This document shows positions 52,440 to 61,523 of a stretch of 64,000 nucleotides of DNA, in pieces. The stretch is from Vibrio aerogenes (lineage in GTDB: Bacteria; Pseudomonadota; Gammaproteobacteria; Enterobacterales; Vibrionaceae), in assembly GCF_024346755.1 (NCBI RefSeq), contig NZ_AP024861.1, positions 992,001 through 1,056,000 of the forward strand, written 5' to 3'. Made by a program: the position numbers and the translations under genes. The notes beneath the pieces were generated by a model that searched no databases, had not been told where the DNA came from, and worked only from the letters and a program-made list of their open reading frames with translations. Numbering within the stretch: the stretch's first letter is position 1; each line of letters starts with the position of its first letter.

Positions 52440-53381
52440 ATGAGAAGTATAAATCAGTGGTCAGCGTTACTGATCACAGCCATCACCCCGTTGGTTTGGG
52501 GCAGCACTTATATCGTGACCAGCAAATTGCTGCCACCCGATATGCCTTTGTTGGCATCTGCAATCAGAGCATTACCAGCCGGGCTGATTTTGGTGGCTTT
52601 TTCTCACACGCTGCCCGCAAAGCACTGGTGGCTCAAACTGGCTGTCTTGGGCTGTTTAAATATCGGATTGTTTTTCTATTGTTTATTTTATGCCGCTTAT
52701 GCTTTGCCGGGAGGTATGGCGGCACTGGTGATGTCTTCGCAGCCACTGGTGGTGATGTTTATGAGTTACCTTCTGCTTCGCAGTCCGCTTAACAGCAGAC
52801 ATTTTTTGGCGGCGGGAGCAGGTATCAGCGGTATTGCTATGCTGGTACTGAATTCACAGGTCGCTTTAAACGGTGCCGGGCTGCTGATGGGATTATTGGG
52901 GACGCTCTGTATGGCGACCGGTTTGGTACTGACCAAACTTTGGGGTCGCCCGGCCGGGATGAGCCTGATGGGATTCACCGGCTGGCAGCTGGTATTTGGT
53001 GGGTTGATACTTGCGCCAGTTGCACTTTGGCAGGAAGGATTACCGGCAACACTGACCACAGAGAATCTCTTTGGATACAGCTATCTGTGTCTGGCCGGGT
53101 CAGTGTTTGCTTATGCTATCTGGTTCTGGGGGATCGAAAAACTACCTGCGGTCACGCTCTCTTTCCTTGGATTTCTCAGTCCGTTGTCTGCCTGTGTACT
53201 GGGATATCTGATTCTTGGCGAGACCCTGACCGGATTACAGCTTTTCGGTGCACTGGCGATTCTTTTCTCAATCCTGTGTATCACGCAGGCGCGTGACCGG
53301 GACCGGCCAGAAAATGGTGCGCCAGAAAATGGTACGCCAGAAAATGGTACGAAAGAGACCTTCGGTCATAAACCGGTGTAA
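52440..53381 (+). CDS. EamA/DMT family exporter
   Basis: A 313-aa membrane protein with ten helices in two EamA halves (TPLVWGSTYIVTSKLLPP at the start, ISGIAMLVLNSQVALNG between the halves, SFLGFLSPLSACVLGYLILGETLTGLQ in the second). Usual exporters of amino acids or drugs. The C-terminal tail contains a threefold PENG(A/T) repeat. Transcribed divergently from marR, and followed by an FMN reductase gene. Confidence 0.9.
   Translation: MRSINQWSALLITAITPLVWGSTYIVTSKLLPPDMPLLASAIRALPAGLILVAFSHTLPAKHWWLKLAVLGCLNIGLFFYCLFYAAYALPGGMAALVMSSQPLVVMFMSYLLLRSPLNSRHFLAAGAGISGIAMLVLNSQVALNGAGLLMGLLGTLCMATGLVLTKLWGRPAGMSLMGFTGWQLVFGGLILAPVALWQEGLPATLTTENLFGYSYLCLAGSVFAYAIWFWGIEKLPAVTLSFLGFLSPLSACVLGYLILGETLTGLQLFGALAILFSILCITQARDRDRPENGAPENGTPENGTKETFGHKPV
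53307..53351. repeat. 15-bp in-frame tandem repeat, three units
   Basis: CCAGAAAATGGTGCG, CCAGAAAATGGTACG, CCAGAAAATGGTACG, encoding PENGAPENGTPENGT in the cytoplasmic tail of the exporter. Confidence 0.85.
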
Positions 53382-53447
53382 TTCTATGAACTTATTGAAA
53401 AAATAATTAATTTTAAATATTAACTCTGCTCAACACAGGATAAAAAA

Positions 53448-54047
53448 ATGAAACTTATGATTATTTCCGGTAGCCAACGCGCGAATTCAAAAAGCCTGTT
53501 AACAGGACAATATCTGTCTTCTCTGGCTGGTGAAAGTGGATTTACCGACAGTGAAGTTCTGGATTTACACGCATTGAACCTGCCTTTATGGAATGAAGAT
53601 TTTTGGCAGAAAGGAAGCCATAGCCAGGCGGTCTGGCAGCCGGTGAAGCAGGCTCTGAAAGAAGCGGATGCTTTTATTTTCATCACCCCGGAATGGCATG
53701 GTATGGCGACGCCCGCGCTGAAAAATTTTCTCCTGTTAACGACAGATCAGGAGATGGCGCATAAACCAGCCTTACTTGCCAGTGTCTCTGCCAGTGTGAA
53801 TGGTGTTTATCCCATTAGTGAGCTGAGAATGACCGGCAGTAAAAATAATCATGTGTGTTTTTTGCCGGATCATCTGATTTTCCGTGATATAGACACTTTG
53901 CTCGATGAGTCTTTGAACTGCCATGATGCCCGGTTTGACCAGCGGGTTCGTTATACGATGACATTACTTTCTGCCTATGCACAGGCGTTAGGACCTGTTC
54001 ATCATGACATGCTGGAAGAAGGTGCAGCATTTCGTTACGGTATGTAG
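53448..54047 (+). CDS. NADPH-dependent FMN reductase
   Basis: A 199-aa flavodoxin-fold protein beginning MKLMIISGSQRANSKSL (FMN phosphate loop) with FITPEWHGMATPALKNFLLL, matching the NADPH-dependent FMN reductase family (SsuE/ArsH/ChrR-like). Same strand as the exporter 67 bases upstream, so probably in the MarR regulon. Confidence 0.88.
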   Translation: MKLMIISGSQRANSKSLLTGQYLSSLAGESGFTDSEVLDLHALNLPLWNEDFWQKGSHSQAVWQPVKQALKEADAFIFITPEWHGMATPALKNFLLLTTDQEMAHKPALLASVSASVNGVYPISELRMTGSKNNHVCFLPDHLIFRDIDTLLDESLNCHDARFDQRVRYTMTLLSAYAQALGPVHHDMLEEGAAFRYGM

Positions 54048-54073
54048 GACTGAGCATACCAACCACATGAAAT

Positions 54074-54127
54074 ACCTGATCAGAAAATAACTTCTGTTGA
54101 GAAAACCGGTTCTGGTGAGAAAATAAG
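54074..54127. repeat. 18-bp tandem repeat
   Basis: TTCTGTTGAGAAAACCGG and TTCTGGTGAGAAAATAAG follow a decayed third unit, just downstream of the FMN reductase. Confidence 0.6.
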
Positions 54128-54157
54128 TAGCAAGAGTATAGAAGCAGGATAAAGAAT

Positions 54158-54191
54158 GACAGGGGCCGGCGGATATCATCCGGCCCCTGTC
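54158..54191. terminator. GC-rich hairpin between convergent genes
   Basis: GACAGGGGCCGG pairs perfectly with CCGGCCCCTGTC. No T-tract, so termination would be weak or Rho-dependent. Confidence 0.5.
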
Positions 54192-54289
54192 TTCAGCCTG
54201 CCAGAGGCAGTGGAACTGACCGGCTGAATTCGTTGCAAGTCATCAGTGTGCTGTTAGCTGGCCATGTTTTCCTGGCTGGTAATCTGCTC

Positions 54290-55000
54290 TTAGCTGGTTT
54301 GAGCGATTTCTTCCTGGTGATGTGTGGTGTGGTTTCTGTGCTTTTTGGTCAGCCAGAGCTCACAGGAAACCGCAGATATCGCAATCATGGCGTAGCACAA
54401 GAGTTCGATGCCTTCTTCAATGGCATTTTTTACGACTCTGACATAACCATCCTGCATGATGGCTTTCCAGAAACTGGCTTCCCCCATCAGGCGGGAAAAA
54501 ACCAGTAAGACCATCAAAGATGCAACCAGCAAGCGCATATTGGGTGCATGACAAATACTCCCGAGTGAATACCAGGCTTGCTTCTTCCCGGAACAGGCAT
54601 AGACAATGGCAGCGAATGTGACTAAAAGGGCTGGATAAATCCAGAAGCCATGGGTGATGGCATCAAACAAAAAGTCCAGTTCGCGAATGAACAAGACCAT
54701 GAAAAATCCGGCGATCAGGATTGCACCATGGCGTAATTCAGGGCGAAACAGTTTGACCCGGTAAAAAGCGACGATGGTTATTCCCAAAAGAATCTGCTGA
54801 ACGCACTCCGTCATGGAAACTTCCCCGATCAAATGGTCACCATAAATGATATCGAATCTCAGGCATAGATTAACCAACAGTCCGGCACCCACAGTCATCA
54901 GTGCAATTAATAGTAATTTGAGAATGATAAACCGGGTCCGCTCATGCTGATAGGACGCGTCCAGAGAGGGGGATGTTTGTGTGTGTTGTAAGTCTTTCAT
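54290..55000 (-). CDS. Unknown multi-pass membrane protein
   Basis: A 236-aa protein (start at ATG 55000 after AGGTAGC; a longer in-frame ORF reaches 55033) with six or seven hydrophobic segments (LKLLLIALMTVGAGLLVNLC, GAILIAGFFMVLFIRELDFLF, YPALLVTFAAIVYAC, LLVASLMVLLVFSRL). No family recognised. A His-rich tail (KKHRNHTTHH) ends it. Single gene. Confidence 0.65.
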   Translation of the reverse strand: MKDLQHTQTSPSLDASYQHERTRFIILKLLLIALMTVGAGLLVNLCLRFDIIYGDHLIGEVSMTECVQQILLGITIVAFYRVKLFRPELRHGAILIAGFFMVLFIRELDFLFDAITHGFWIYPALLVTFAAIVYACSGKKQAWYSLGSICHAPNMRLLVASLMVLLVFSRLMGEASFWKAIMQDGYVRVVKNAIEEGIELLCYAMIAISAVSCELWLTKKHRNHTTHHQEEIAQTS

Positions 55001-55628
55001 TTTGCTACCTTTTGCGTATTTGTACGGCGACATCTCTTCAAATACAAAGAGGCTGTTGAACTATTCTCGGAAAGTAAATCGGACCAATGTCACAATTTTA
55101 TCGCAGGGGATGGTTAAGAAATGGTAAACATGTATAACAATCTGATGCTGTGCTCCGGATTTAATTTAAAATCAGCAGCTTAATTTGCAGACAAATGGTT
55201 CTGATTTGCAGAAAATCTGAGCACTTATTTGTCTCTGAGTTAAAGTTGTGCGGTTTTCTGCCGACAGTTACTTCATATCAGTGTCTGGTTGAACGGCTTC
55301 ATGAGACAAATAAAATCAACAGGGTATACAGGGGTTTCTGATGCAGGCTGAACTGGTCCTTCTAAATTTTCAGTGGACTGTGTTAGACTACGCACGAGTC
55401 TCTTAGGCTGTGTGCTATGATCATGAGATGTCGGGAGAGAGATTGCATTGAATCATCAAGAGTCAGGCCGTTGTAGCCCGGTTGCCGGCTGTTTTGACTG
55501 TGGTCATCGTTACCGGCCGCGCGTCAGAGAGTGGTATCGCGACAGAGCTGTCTGAGAAACATAACTTTCTCATGAGCATTCAGAAATGATTAATTATTTA
55601 AATAAGCAGAAATCAGATAGTAAGTAAA
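55001..55628. other. Gene-free interval
   Basis: About 628 bases with no supported gene on either strand. Contains a repeated TTGCAG motif around 55183-55211 and a TATGAT box at 55417-55422 that may be a promoter of the pseudo-receiver gene. Nothing else recognised. Confidence 0.5.
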
Positions 55629-57281
55629 ATGCAGTCTAAGCCAAAACCATTAAATGTGATGATAATCGAAGAAGATCATATGCTGTCTTCTTCGATAAAA
55701 AACATGCTGAAAAAAATGGGTTTTGAGGATTCCCGGATTCACAAAGCTCCGAATCTGGCTGTATTCCGGACGCTTGTCAGTAAGTATACGTTTTATCTGA
55801 TCATTTGCCGCTATTCGATCAAAGATAAGCCGATTGGCCGCAAATACCTGTATCTCTACCGTGAGTGTGAACGTTTTTCATACGATTGCTCGTTTGTCTT
55901 TCTGTCGGATAAAGCCATTGGTGGTTCACGACGTGAAATTGAAGAGCTTTTCCCCGACAGCATTCTGGAAATTCCTTTCAACTATAATGAATTTAAGCCA
56001 TTAATTAATGAAAGCCTGATGAAACGAAAAATTCTGTCTGCCGTATACCGGGAGATAGATAAGGGTCATTTCAAGCGTGCGATTGAAATATGTGAGCAGC
56101 TTTCAAAGAAAAATAATATATGGTGGATTGATTTATATAAGGTCATTATTGAGTGTTATATCTCCCAGAAAAAATATAAGCTGGCAGTTAAAACGCTGAA
56201 CGATTTAAGAACAAAGGACACCAGTGAATGGCCTTTAATTAAGTTGATTGAGTTGAATTCCGTACTGGGAAATGAAGAAGAAGTATTGGCTCTGGCACAC
56301 GAATTTGAGGTGCTGGGTTATCCTGAGCACCCGATTGTCTCAGAGGTTACTGCGCACCAGTCTATTTTAGACAGTGATATTAAAACAGCACTTGAGTTGA
56401 TTAAAAAGATAGTCTTGCGTTATCCGCACCTGATTGATGCGACAGTCAATCTTGCTTACCTGTATATTGCTTTTGATGATTACCGTAAAGCTTATGCATT
56501 TATGTCGAAGGTCGATTATGATCTGATCCTGAACGAACAGCAATTCTTCGCGGTCGAAGAAGTAAAAACATTTTTAGAAATTATGTTGGATTCCAAGCGC
56601 GGCAACCCTTACGACAGTCGTGCTCTCGGCCCTAAACTGACTAAAATAATGAATCTAGATGGTAAGCAGGTTGACGATCTCAAGTTAACGAAAAGGCTTT
56701 ATCAGATCATCCGGGACATAACGACCCGCAATCCGGTATGTGCAGCGAAAAGAATCCAGGAAATGTATAGTAAGACACAGCTGCCACACAGAAAACTGCT
56801 GTTAATGGCTATTGCTTACCATCTTGGTTTTACCGATGAACTGACCGAATGGCTGGATTCAGAAACAGAGCGTTTGTCCGAAGTCCGGCACATCAATGCC
56901 GCAGTGACGATCACTTTGTGTAAAAAAATGTATGAACTGAAAGATCAGAAACTGGAAAAAATAGGTAAGGCGTCTGAGCTGGAAGAACAGGGCCGGGTGC
57001 TTGAATCTTTGGCAATATTATCAAAAGAAATTCCCAGCCTGATTACGCATCATTCTAATTTTGTGAATGCGATGATTAAATATAAGTTGTCGATTGATGA
57101 TGATATTAATATGCTGACATCGCAATTTAAATCCAGTATTGCAGTGGTATTCAGAAACCTGCAGCGACAAGATCCCAACCATCCGAAACTTTCTAATATT
57201 AAGAAAGTTCAGGGAATGGTTTTATCAAAACTTGAAGTAGAAAAGAGAAAAACCCAGAGCCAGCAAAGAGCGAGAGGTTAA
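55629..57281 (+). CDS. Pseudo-receiver/TPR regulatory protein
   Basis: A 550-aa protein. Residues 8-130 follow the receiver fold (LNVMIIEEDHMLSSSIKNML) but the phospho-acceptor Asp is replaced by Arg (R61 in LIICRYSIK) and the region after strand 5 (LEIPFN) lacks the Lys-Pro, so it cannot be phosphorylated normally. Residues 135-500 are TPR-like repeats (KRAIEICEQLSKKN, KLAVKTLNDLRTKD, LIDATVNLAYLYIAFDDYRKAYAFM). No DNA-binding domain or output enzyme. It resembles the response-regulator/TPR proteins of Vibrio and Pseudomonas and may act as a protein-binding scaffold. Confidence 0.8.
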   Translation: MQSKPKPLNVMIIEEDHMLSSSIKNMLKKMGFEDSRIHKAPNLAVFRTLVSKYTFYLIICRYSIKDKPIGRKYLYLYRECERFSYDCSFVFLSDKAIGGSRREIEELFPDSILEIPFNYNEFKPLINESLMKRKILSAVYREIDKGHFKRAIEICEQLSKKNNIWWIDLYKVIIECYISQKKYKLAVKTLNDLRTKDTSEWPLIKLIELNSVLGNEEEVLALAHEFEVLGYPEHPIVSEVTAHQSILDSDIKTALELIKKIVLRYPHLIDATVNLAYLYIAFDDYRKAYAFMSKVDYDLILNEQQFFAVEEVKTFLEIMLDSKRGNPYDSRALGPKLTKIMNLDGKQVDDLKLTKRLYQIIRDITTRNPVCAAKRIQEMYSKTQLPHRKLLLMAIAYHLGFTDELTEWLDSETERLSEVRHINAAVTITLCKKMYELKDQKLEKIGKASELEEQGRVLESLAILSKEIPSLITHHSNFVNAMIKYKLSIDDDINMLTSQFKSSIAVVFRNLQRQDPNHPKLSNIKKVQGMVLSKLEVEKRKTQSQQRARG

Positions 57282-57294
57282 TTTCCGGGGGAGT

Positions 57295-57723
57295 CTATTT
57301 AACCTTGGTTTGAATAAACTTACTATAGGTTGTGACTTGCCCGTTAATGTATTCAATACCGCTGTGAATGTTATATTCGGTGATGCCTGAGATCTGATAT
57401 TCAACAATAAACTCACCACTGATAACCTTGATAAATAAAAATCCATCAATCACTTTCCACAAACCATTTAATGTCCGGCTGCCAAAAAGATCCTGCTCTG
57501 TTAATGTGCCATCCGGAGAAAAGGTTAATATCGATGAGGCGCCATCGACATTTGTTTTTACCCAGACCTGCTGATGGACTTCATATTTTAATAGCTTCCT
57601 GCGTGTTTTCACCCATTCCTGAAATATCTTCATCTGGGCTGGCGTTAATACAGGTAAGTCTTCCATTTCTAACAGAGTATGATGATATTCATACCAGAAA
57701 AGCTGTAAATGAAGTAATTTCAT
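57295..57723 (-). CDS. Unknown 142-aa protein
   Basis: MKLLHLQLFWYEYHHTLLEM starts a helical N-terminus; the second half is beta-rich (DLFGSRTLNGLWKVIDGFLFIKV, GEFIVEYQISGITEYNIHSGIEYINGQ), like a small lipocalin-type or lipid-binding fold. No signal peptide and no family recognised. It converges with the pseudo-receiver gene, 13 bases apart. Confidence 0.6.
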   Translation of the reverse strand: MKLLHLQLFWYEYHHTLLEMEDLPVLTPAQMKIFQEWVKTRRKLLKYEVHQQVWVKTNVDGASSILTFSPDGTLTEQDLFGSRTLNGLWKVIDGFLFIKVISGEFIVEYQISGITEYNIHSGIEYINGQVTTYSKFIQTKVK

Positions 57724-57770
57724 GATCGATCGGTGATATCAAAAAGAGGGCATCACTTTGCGGGATGAAA

Positions 57771-57812
57771 AGCATGATGTCAACTTTCCTGTCTCTTTAT
57801 CAACATCATGCT
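57771..57812 (-). terminator. Terminator of the ula operon
   Basis: AGCATGATGT and ACATCATGCT form a perfect 10-bp stem with a 22-base loop; on the minus strand the stem is followed by TTTTC. It lies 46 bases beyond the ulaE stop. Confidence 0.55.
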
Positions 57813-57857
57813 CCGTTCAGGCCGATAAACGCTTCACCTGTTTCAGCCCGTTTGGGT

Positions 57858-58739
57858 TTATATTGCAAACAAGGCGGGCAGGTTTGCTTGCTCACAGGCT
57901 TGATTGAGTCGCCTTTGTGCCGTGAGTATATGGTCTTTCCAGTGCTTGTCCTGAGCCCACATCTCTATGACTAAAGGCACGACACAATCCAGTTTCTTTA
58001 AGGTATGAAAGATGGCATTGAAGTCAACTTCCCCTTCACCAATCACCAAATCTCTGAATTGTCCGGGAGCGTTTTCCGTCACTTTCAGTGTGTCTTTCAG
58101 GTGAATCTGAGTGATATGTGGCATGCTGAGCGCCAGTTCCGTACACACATCATAGTTCCAGCCGGAGATATTGCCGATATCCGGGTAAGCGCTAAAGTAA
58201 GGCGAGTTAATCTCCCTGTTTAACACTTCGAATTTACTCAGCGAGTTCAGGTAATCCGTATCCATGATTTCGACAGCCAGCATGACTCCGGCACGTTCAG
58301 CCGTTTTCGCTGCCTGTTTCATACCATGGATGAAATTTGCATGCGTTGTCTGATTTGCCGGTTCGTAATAGACATCATACCCGGCCAGCTGTATGGTTCT
58401 GATCCCCAGTTTATAAGCCAGTGTGATCGCTTTCTCCATATGAATTCTGGCCTGTTCCCGTGTGAGCGGGTCTGATGAACCAAACGGATACTTTCGGTGT
58501 GCGCTGAGGCACATAGACTGAAGCGGAATCTGGTACTGTTCGCACAATCGCCGGAGCTGGTAGATGGTTTCATCATCCCAGTCCAGACGTTGCCTTCTTT
58601 GATCGGATTCATCGACAGACATTTCCAGAAAATCAAAGCCGAGTGAGCGGGTTGCTTGTAGCTTTTCTTCCCAGCTCATTTCTGCCGGCAGCGCTTTTTC
58701 ATACAGTCCGGTTCGATGGCGTTTCAGGTGTTGGTACAT
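57858..58739 (-). CDS. ulaE: L-xylulose 5-phosphate 3-epimerase (UlaE/SgbU type)
   Basis: A 293-aa TIM-barrel epimerase converting L-xylulose-5-P into L-ribulose-5-P. GLYEKALPAEMSWEEKLQ start, SVDESDQRRQRLDW, GYDVYYEP (metal and substrate region), AVEIMDTDYLNS, YPDIGNISGW and VIEMW are family features. Last gene of the ascorbate operon; four bases separate it from ulaD. Confidence 0.9.
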   Translation of the reverse strand: MYQHLKRHRTGLYEKALPAEMSWEEKLQATRSLGFDFLEMSVDESDQRRQRLDWDDETIYQLRRLCEQYQIPLQSMCLSAHRKYPFGSSDPLTREQARIHMEKAITLAYKLGIRTIQLAGYDVYYEPANQTTHANFIHGMKQAAKTAERAGVMLAVEIMDTDYLNSLSKFEVLNREINSPYFSAYPDIGNISGWNYDVCTELALSMPHITQIHLKDTLKVTENAPGQFRDLVIGEGEVDFNAIFHTLKKLDCVVPLVIEMWAQDKHWKDHILTAQRRLNQACEQANLPALFAI

Positions 58740-58743
58740 ATCA

Positions 58744-59391
58744 TCACCCCCAAAAGCGGTTGATCTCGGTTTTCAGTGCTTCCGCTGTTTCCTGACCTGT
58801 TTCACCGGCAAGCGCCCGGCCGGCAATAAATGCCTTGGCTTTGATACCTTCAAACAAGTGAATGTCCTGGGGAACAATGCCACCGGTAATCGACAGGGCC
58901 AGTCCCAGTTCAGAAAGCTGACGCATTTTCTCTATATCAGCTTCTGTCCAGCCAACACCGGCCAGTTCTGCATCCCGCGAGCGGTGATAAATCGCCTGAG
59001 TAATGCCCAAATCAACCCATGCTTTGGCATCTTCCATGGTCCAGTTACCGTAAATTTCAATCTGGATTTCTCCGTTGAATTCATCGGCCACTTTTTTACA
59101 GGCACCAATCGTGGCAATGTGCGCAGCAGCAGAGACAGTCATCCAGTCAGCACCTGCTTCATAAGCCATCCGGGCCAGAATGGCACCGCCATCGGTGGTT
59201 TTCATATCACACACCAAAATATGATCCGGGTGTAACTGACGCAATGTACTGACCGCGTTCATCCCGTCAGCGAAGGCCAGAATGGTACCGACTTCAATGA
59301 TATCAACAAAGTTTTCAACCCGTCTGGCGACTTCAAGGGCTGAAGGAAGGCTGGTTTGATCCAGTGCAATTTGAATGAGTGGTTTGGTCAT
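58744..59391 (-). CDS. ulaD: 3-keto-L-gulonate-6-phosphate decarboxylase
   Basis: A 215-aa TIM-barrel enzyme of the OMP-decarboxylase suprafamily producing L-xylulose-5-P. Motif DMKTTDGG (D-x-K-x-x-D) and LSITGGIVPQDI phosphate-binding loop. Follows the HAD gene after six bases. Confidence 0.92.
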   Translation of the reverse strand: MTKPLIQIALDQTSLPSALEVARRVENFVDIIEVGTILAFADGMNAVSTLRQLHPDHILVCDMKTTDGGAILARMAYEAGADWMTVSAAAHIATIGACKKVADEFNGEIQIEIYGNWTMEDAKAWVDLGITQAIYHRSRDAELAGVGWTEADIEKMRQLSELGLALSITGGIVPQDIHLFEGIKAKAFIAGRALAGETGQETAEALKTEINRFWG

Positions 59392-59397
59392 AATTGT

Positions 59398-60219
59398 TTA
59401 TCCTTTAATTTTTTGCAGGATGAGCTCAGCAAGCCCGGTCCCGTTATTATCTGTAGGGCATATCAGGCGGGCATGTTGACGTACGGCGTTGTCAGCATTT
59501 TGCATGGCAACACCGAGCCCGGCGTATTGGATCATAGAGATATCATTATGGTTATCACCGGCGGCCAATACATGCTCTGAGGAGTAACCCAGTTCAGCAA
59601 CATATTCAGCCAGCCGTTTACCTTTGCTATTTCCAAGTGCGGCAAAGTCAATCCGGTTAGACCATGAACGCTCTCCGTTAAAATGTTGTTTTATCCACGG
59701 ATTTTCCATAAAACGCTCGATGGAGCTTGGCAGACCTTCAACGACAAATTTCCAGATATAGTCAGCCTGTCTGGCCTCATCACGGAAGGAATCGATGCGC
59801 TCGATGCGTGGCCGGGATTCAGCCGGATATTGTGCCGCCCACTTTTCCAGCGCTTCCATATAAGCAATCGGGTTGTGCCGGGAATAAGTCATAGCGTGGG
59901 TGATATACATGACGATTTTCATCTGAAACTGACCGGCAAGCTCAATAAACTTCAGGGCTTGTGGTCTGGCAATCGCGTTTTGTTTCAATACGGTGCCAGA
60001 CTGATAGTCATAGACATAAGTGCCGTTACAACAGATAGCCGGTGTCGTCAGGCCCAGTGCCTGATAATAGGGTTTTGCGGCGGTATGATGCCGTCCGGTG
60101 ACGATGACCACGTGACAATGTTTTTGTACTTCCCTGATAGCATGGATTGTTTCCGGTAAAATGGCATGATCATCCGTGAGAACCGTACCGTCTAAATCTA
60201 ATGCGAGCACTTTATACAT
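59398..60219 (-). CDS. Cof-type HAD hydrolase
   Basis: A 273-aa sugar-phosphate phosphatase-like protein (YidA/Cof type): LDLDGTVLTDD with the nucleophile Asp, VIVTGRHHTAA, KGKRLAEYVAELG and AAGDNHNDISMI motifs. It is inside the ascorbate operon between ulaF and ulaD, an addition to the E. coli layout. It could dephosphorylate a pathway intermediate that builds up; this is inference. Confidence 0.88.
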   Translation of the reverse strand: MYKVLALDLDGTVLTDDHAILPETIHAIREVQKHCHVVIVTGRHHTAAKPYYQALGLTTPAICCNGTYVYDYQSGTVLKQNAIARPQALKFIELAGQFQMKIVMYITHAMTYSRHNPIAYMEALEKWAAQYPAESRPRIERIDSFRDEARQADYIWKFVVEGLPSSIERFMENPWIKQHFNGERSWSNRIDFAALGNSKGKRLAEYVAELGYSSEHVLAAGDNHNDISMIQYAGLGVAMQNADNAVRQHARLICPTDNNGTGLAELILQKIKG

Positions 60220-60270
60220 CTGTATTTCCCTGAATCTGATGGCCTGAGCCTGATAGCCCGTGACTTAATA

Positions 60271-60963
60271 TTAATGTTGGCCGTAGTAAGCGTTTGCACC
60301 GTGTTTACGTAAGTAATGTTTGTCTGACAGCGCTTGCTGAATTTTGATCCCGCTGTTCAGTGAACGGGTGGCGATAGCCATCGCCGCAACTTCTTCCAGA
60401 ACGACGGCGTTATGAACCGCATCTGTGGCATCTTTTCCCCAGGAAAAAGGTGCATGACCTGAGACAATCACACTGGGGACGCTCATCGGATCGAGCTGGC
60501 GCAGAGCAAATTCCTCCACAATCACCAGTCCGGTATTTTTTTCATAGTTCTGGCTGATTTCATCTTTTGTCAGACAGCGGGTACAGGGAATATCGCCATA
60601 AAAATAGTCGGCGTGGGTGGTGCCCAGTGCCGGAATGTCCAGCCCGGCCTGTGCCCAGATTGTTGCGTTGCGGGAATGGGTGTGAACCACGCCTCCCACA
60701 TCCGGGAATGCTTTATAAATCTCGATATGTGTTGCTGTATCACTGGAAGGATTCAGTTGTCCTTCCACCACAATGCCGTCCAAATCAACAATCACAATAT
60801 CATCGGTTGTCATTTGGCTGTATTCCACACCCGAGGGCTTAATGGCGAGAATGCCTGATGCCCGGTCAATTTCTGATACATTGCCCCAGGTAAACGTGAC
60901 CAGCCCATGCCGGGGGAGTTGTAAATTGGCTTCGAGAACTTTTTCTTTCAGTTCACTATACAT
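60271..60963 (-). CDS. ulaF: L-ribulose 5-phosphate 4-epimerase (UlaF/AraD)
   Basis: A 230-aa class II aldolase-fold enzyme making D-xylulose-5-P for the pentose phosphate pathway. Zinc ligands are in [12 protein letters not shown] and SGHAPFSWG, and the closing HGANAYYGQ carries the catalytic Tyr. Completes the conversion of ascorbate to a central intermediate. Confidence 0.93.
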   Translation of the reverse strand: MYSELKEKVLEANLQLPRHGLVTFTWGNVSEIDRASGILAIKPSGVEYSQMTTDDIVIVDLDGIVVEGQLNPSSDTATHIEIYKAFPDVGGVVHTHSRNATIWAQAGLDIPALGTTHADYFYGDIPCTRCLTKDEISQNYEKNTGLVIVEEFALRQLDPMSVPSVIVSGHAPFSWGKDATDAVHNAVVLEEVAAMAIATRSLNSGIKIQQALSDKHYLRKHGANAYYGQH

Positions 60964-60979
60964 GACATTGCTCCTGTTT

Positions 60980-61453
60980 TTATGCGTTAGCCAATGCCTG
61001 ATCTATCACGCTGTAAACCTCTTCTTTGGTCCTGCAGCGGCGGAGTTTATCCAGGTCAACACCGGTTTCGCTGTCTTCATCGTCCAGCACCTGAGTCACC
61101 TCCATCAGCCCTTCCATATGCTCATCGGAAGAGCTGCCGGCCAGTGTAATTAAGACATCTACCGGTTCATCTTCACCGTCAAACTGAACCGGGTTCTCAA
61201 GGGTAACTAATGCAAATGCCGTATGGATGACACCATTTTCCGGTCTGGCATGTGGCAGAGCCAGCTGAGGCGCAATCACGATATAAGGTCCCAGCGCCTC
61301 GACACTTTGAATGATCGCCTCGTGATATTCAGATTTGATGGCGCCCGATGTAATCAGCATATCGGTACCAATTTTGACTGCTTCACGCCAGTTGGCCGCT
61401 GAAGCTTGTAGTTTAATTGAGTTGTTATCAATCAGAGATTGTTTCAGTCCCAT
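60980..61453 (-). CDS. ulaC: PTS IIA component for ascorbate
   Basis: A 157-aa fructose/mannitol-type EIIA with phosphorylation site H68 in [15 protein letters not shown]. Passes phosphate from HPr to the IIB part of the fused transporter just upstream. Confidence 0.92.
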   Translation of the reverse strand: MGLKQSLIDNNSIKLQASAANWREAVKIGTDMLITSGAIKSEYHEAIIQSVEALGPYIVIAPQLALPHARPENGVIHTAFALVTLENPVQFDGEDEPVDVLITLAGSSSDEHMEGLMEVTQVLDDEDSETGVDLDKLRRCRTKEEVYSVIDQALANA

Positions 61454-61523
61454 GGTTTTGTTTCTCCGGAATGAGTGCCGGCAGAATCAGCAGCCGGCAC
61501 GATCGTAGGTCGTTTCAGATTTG

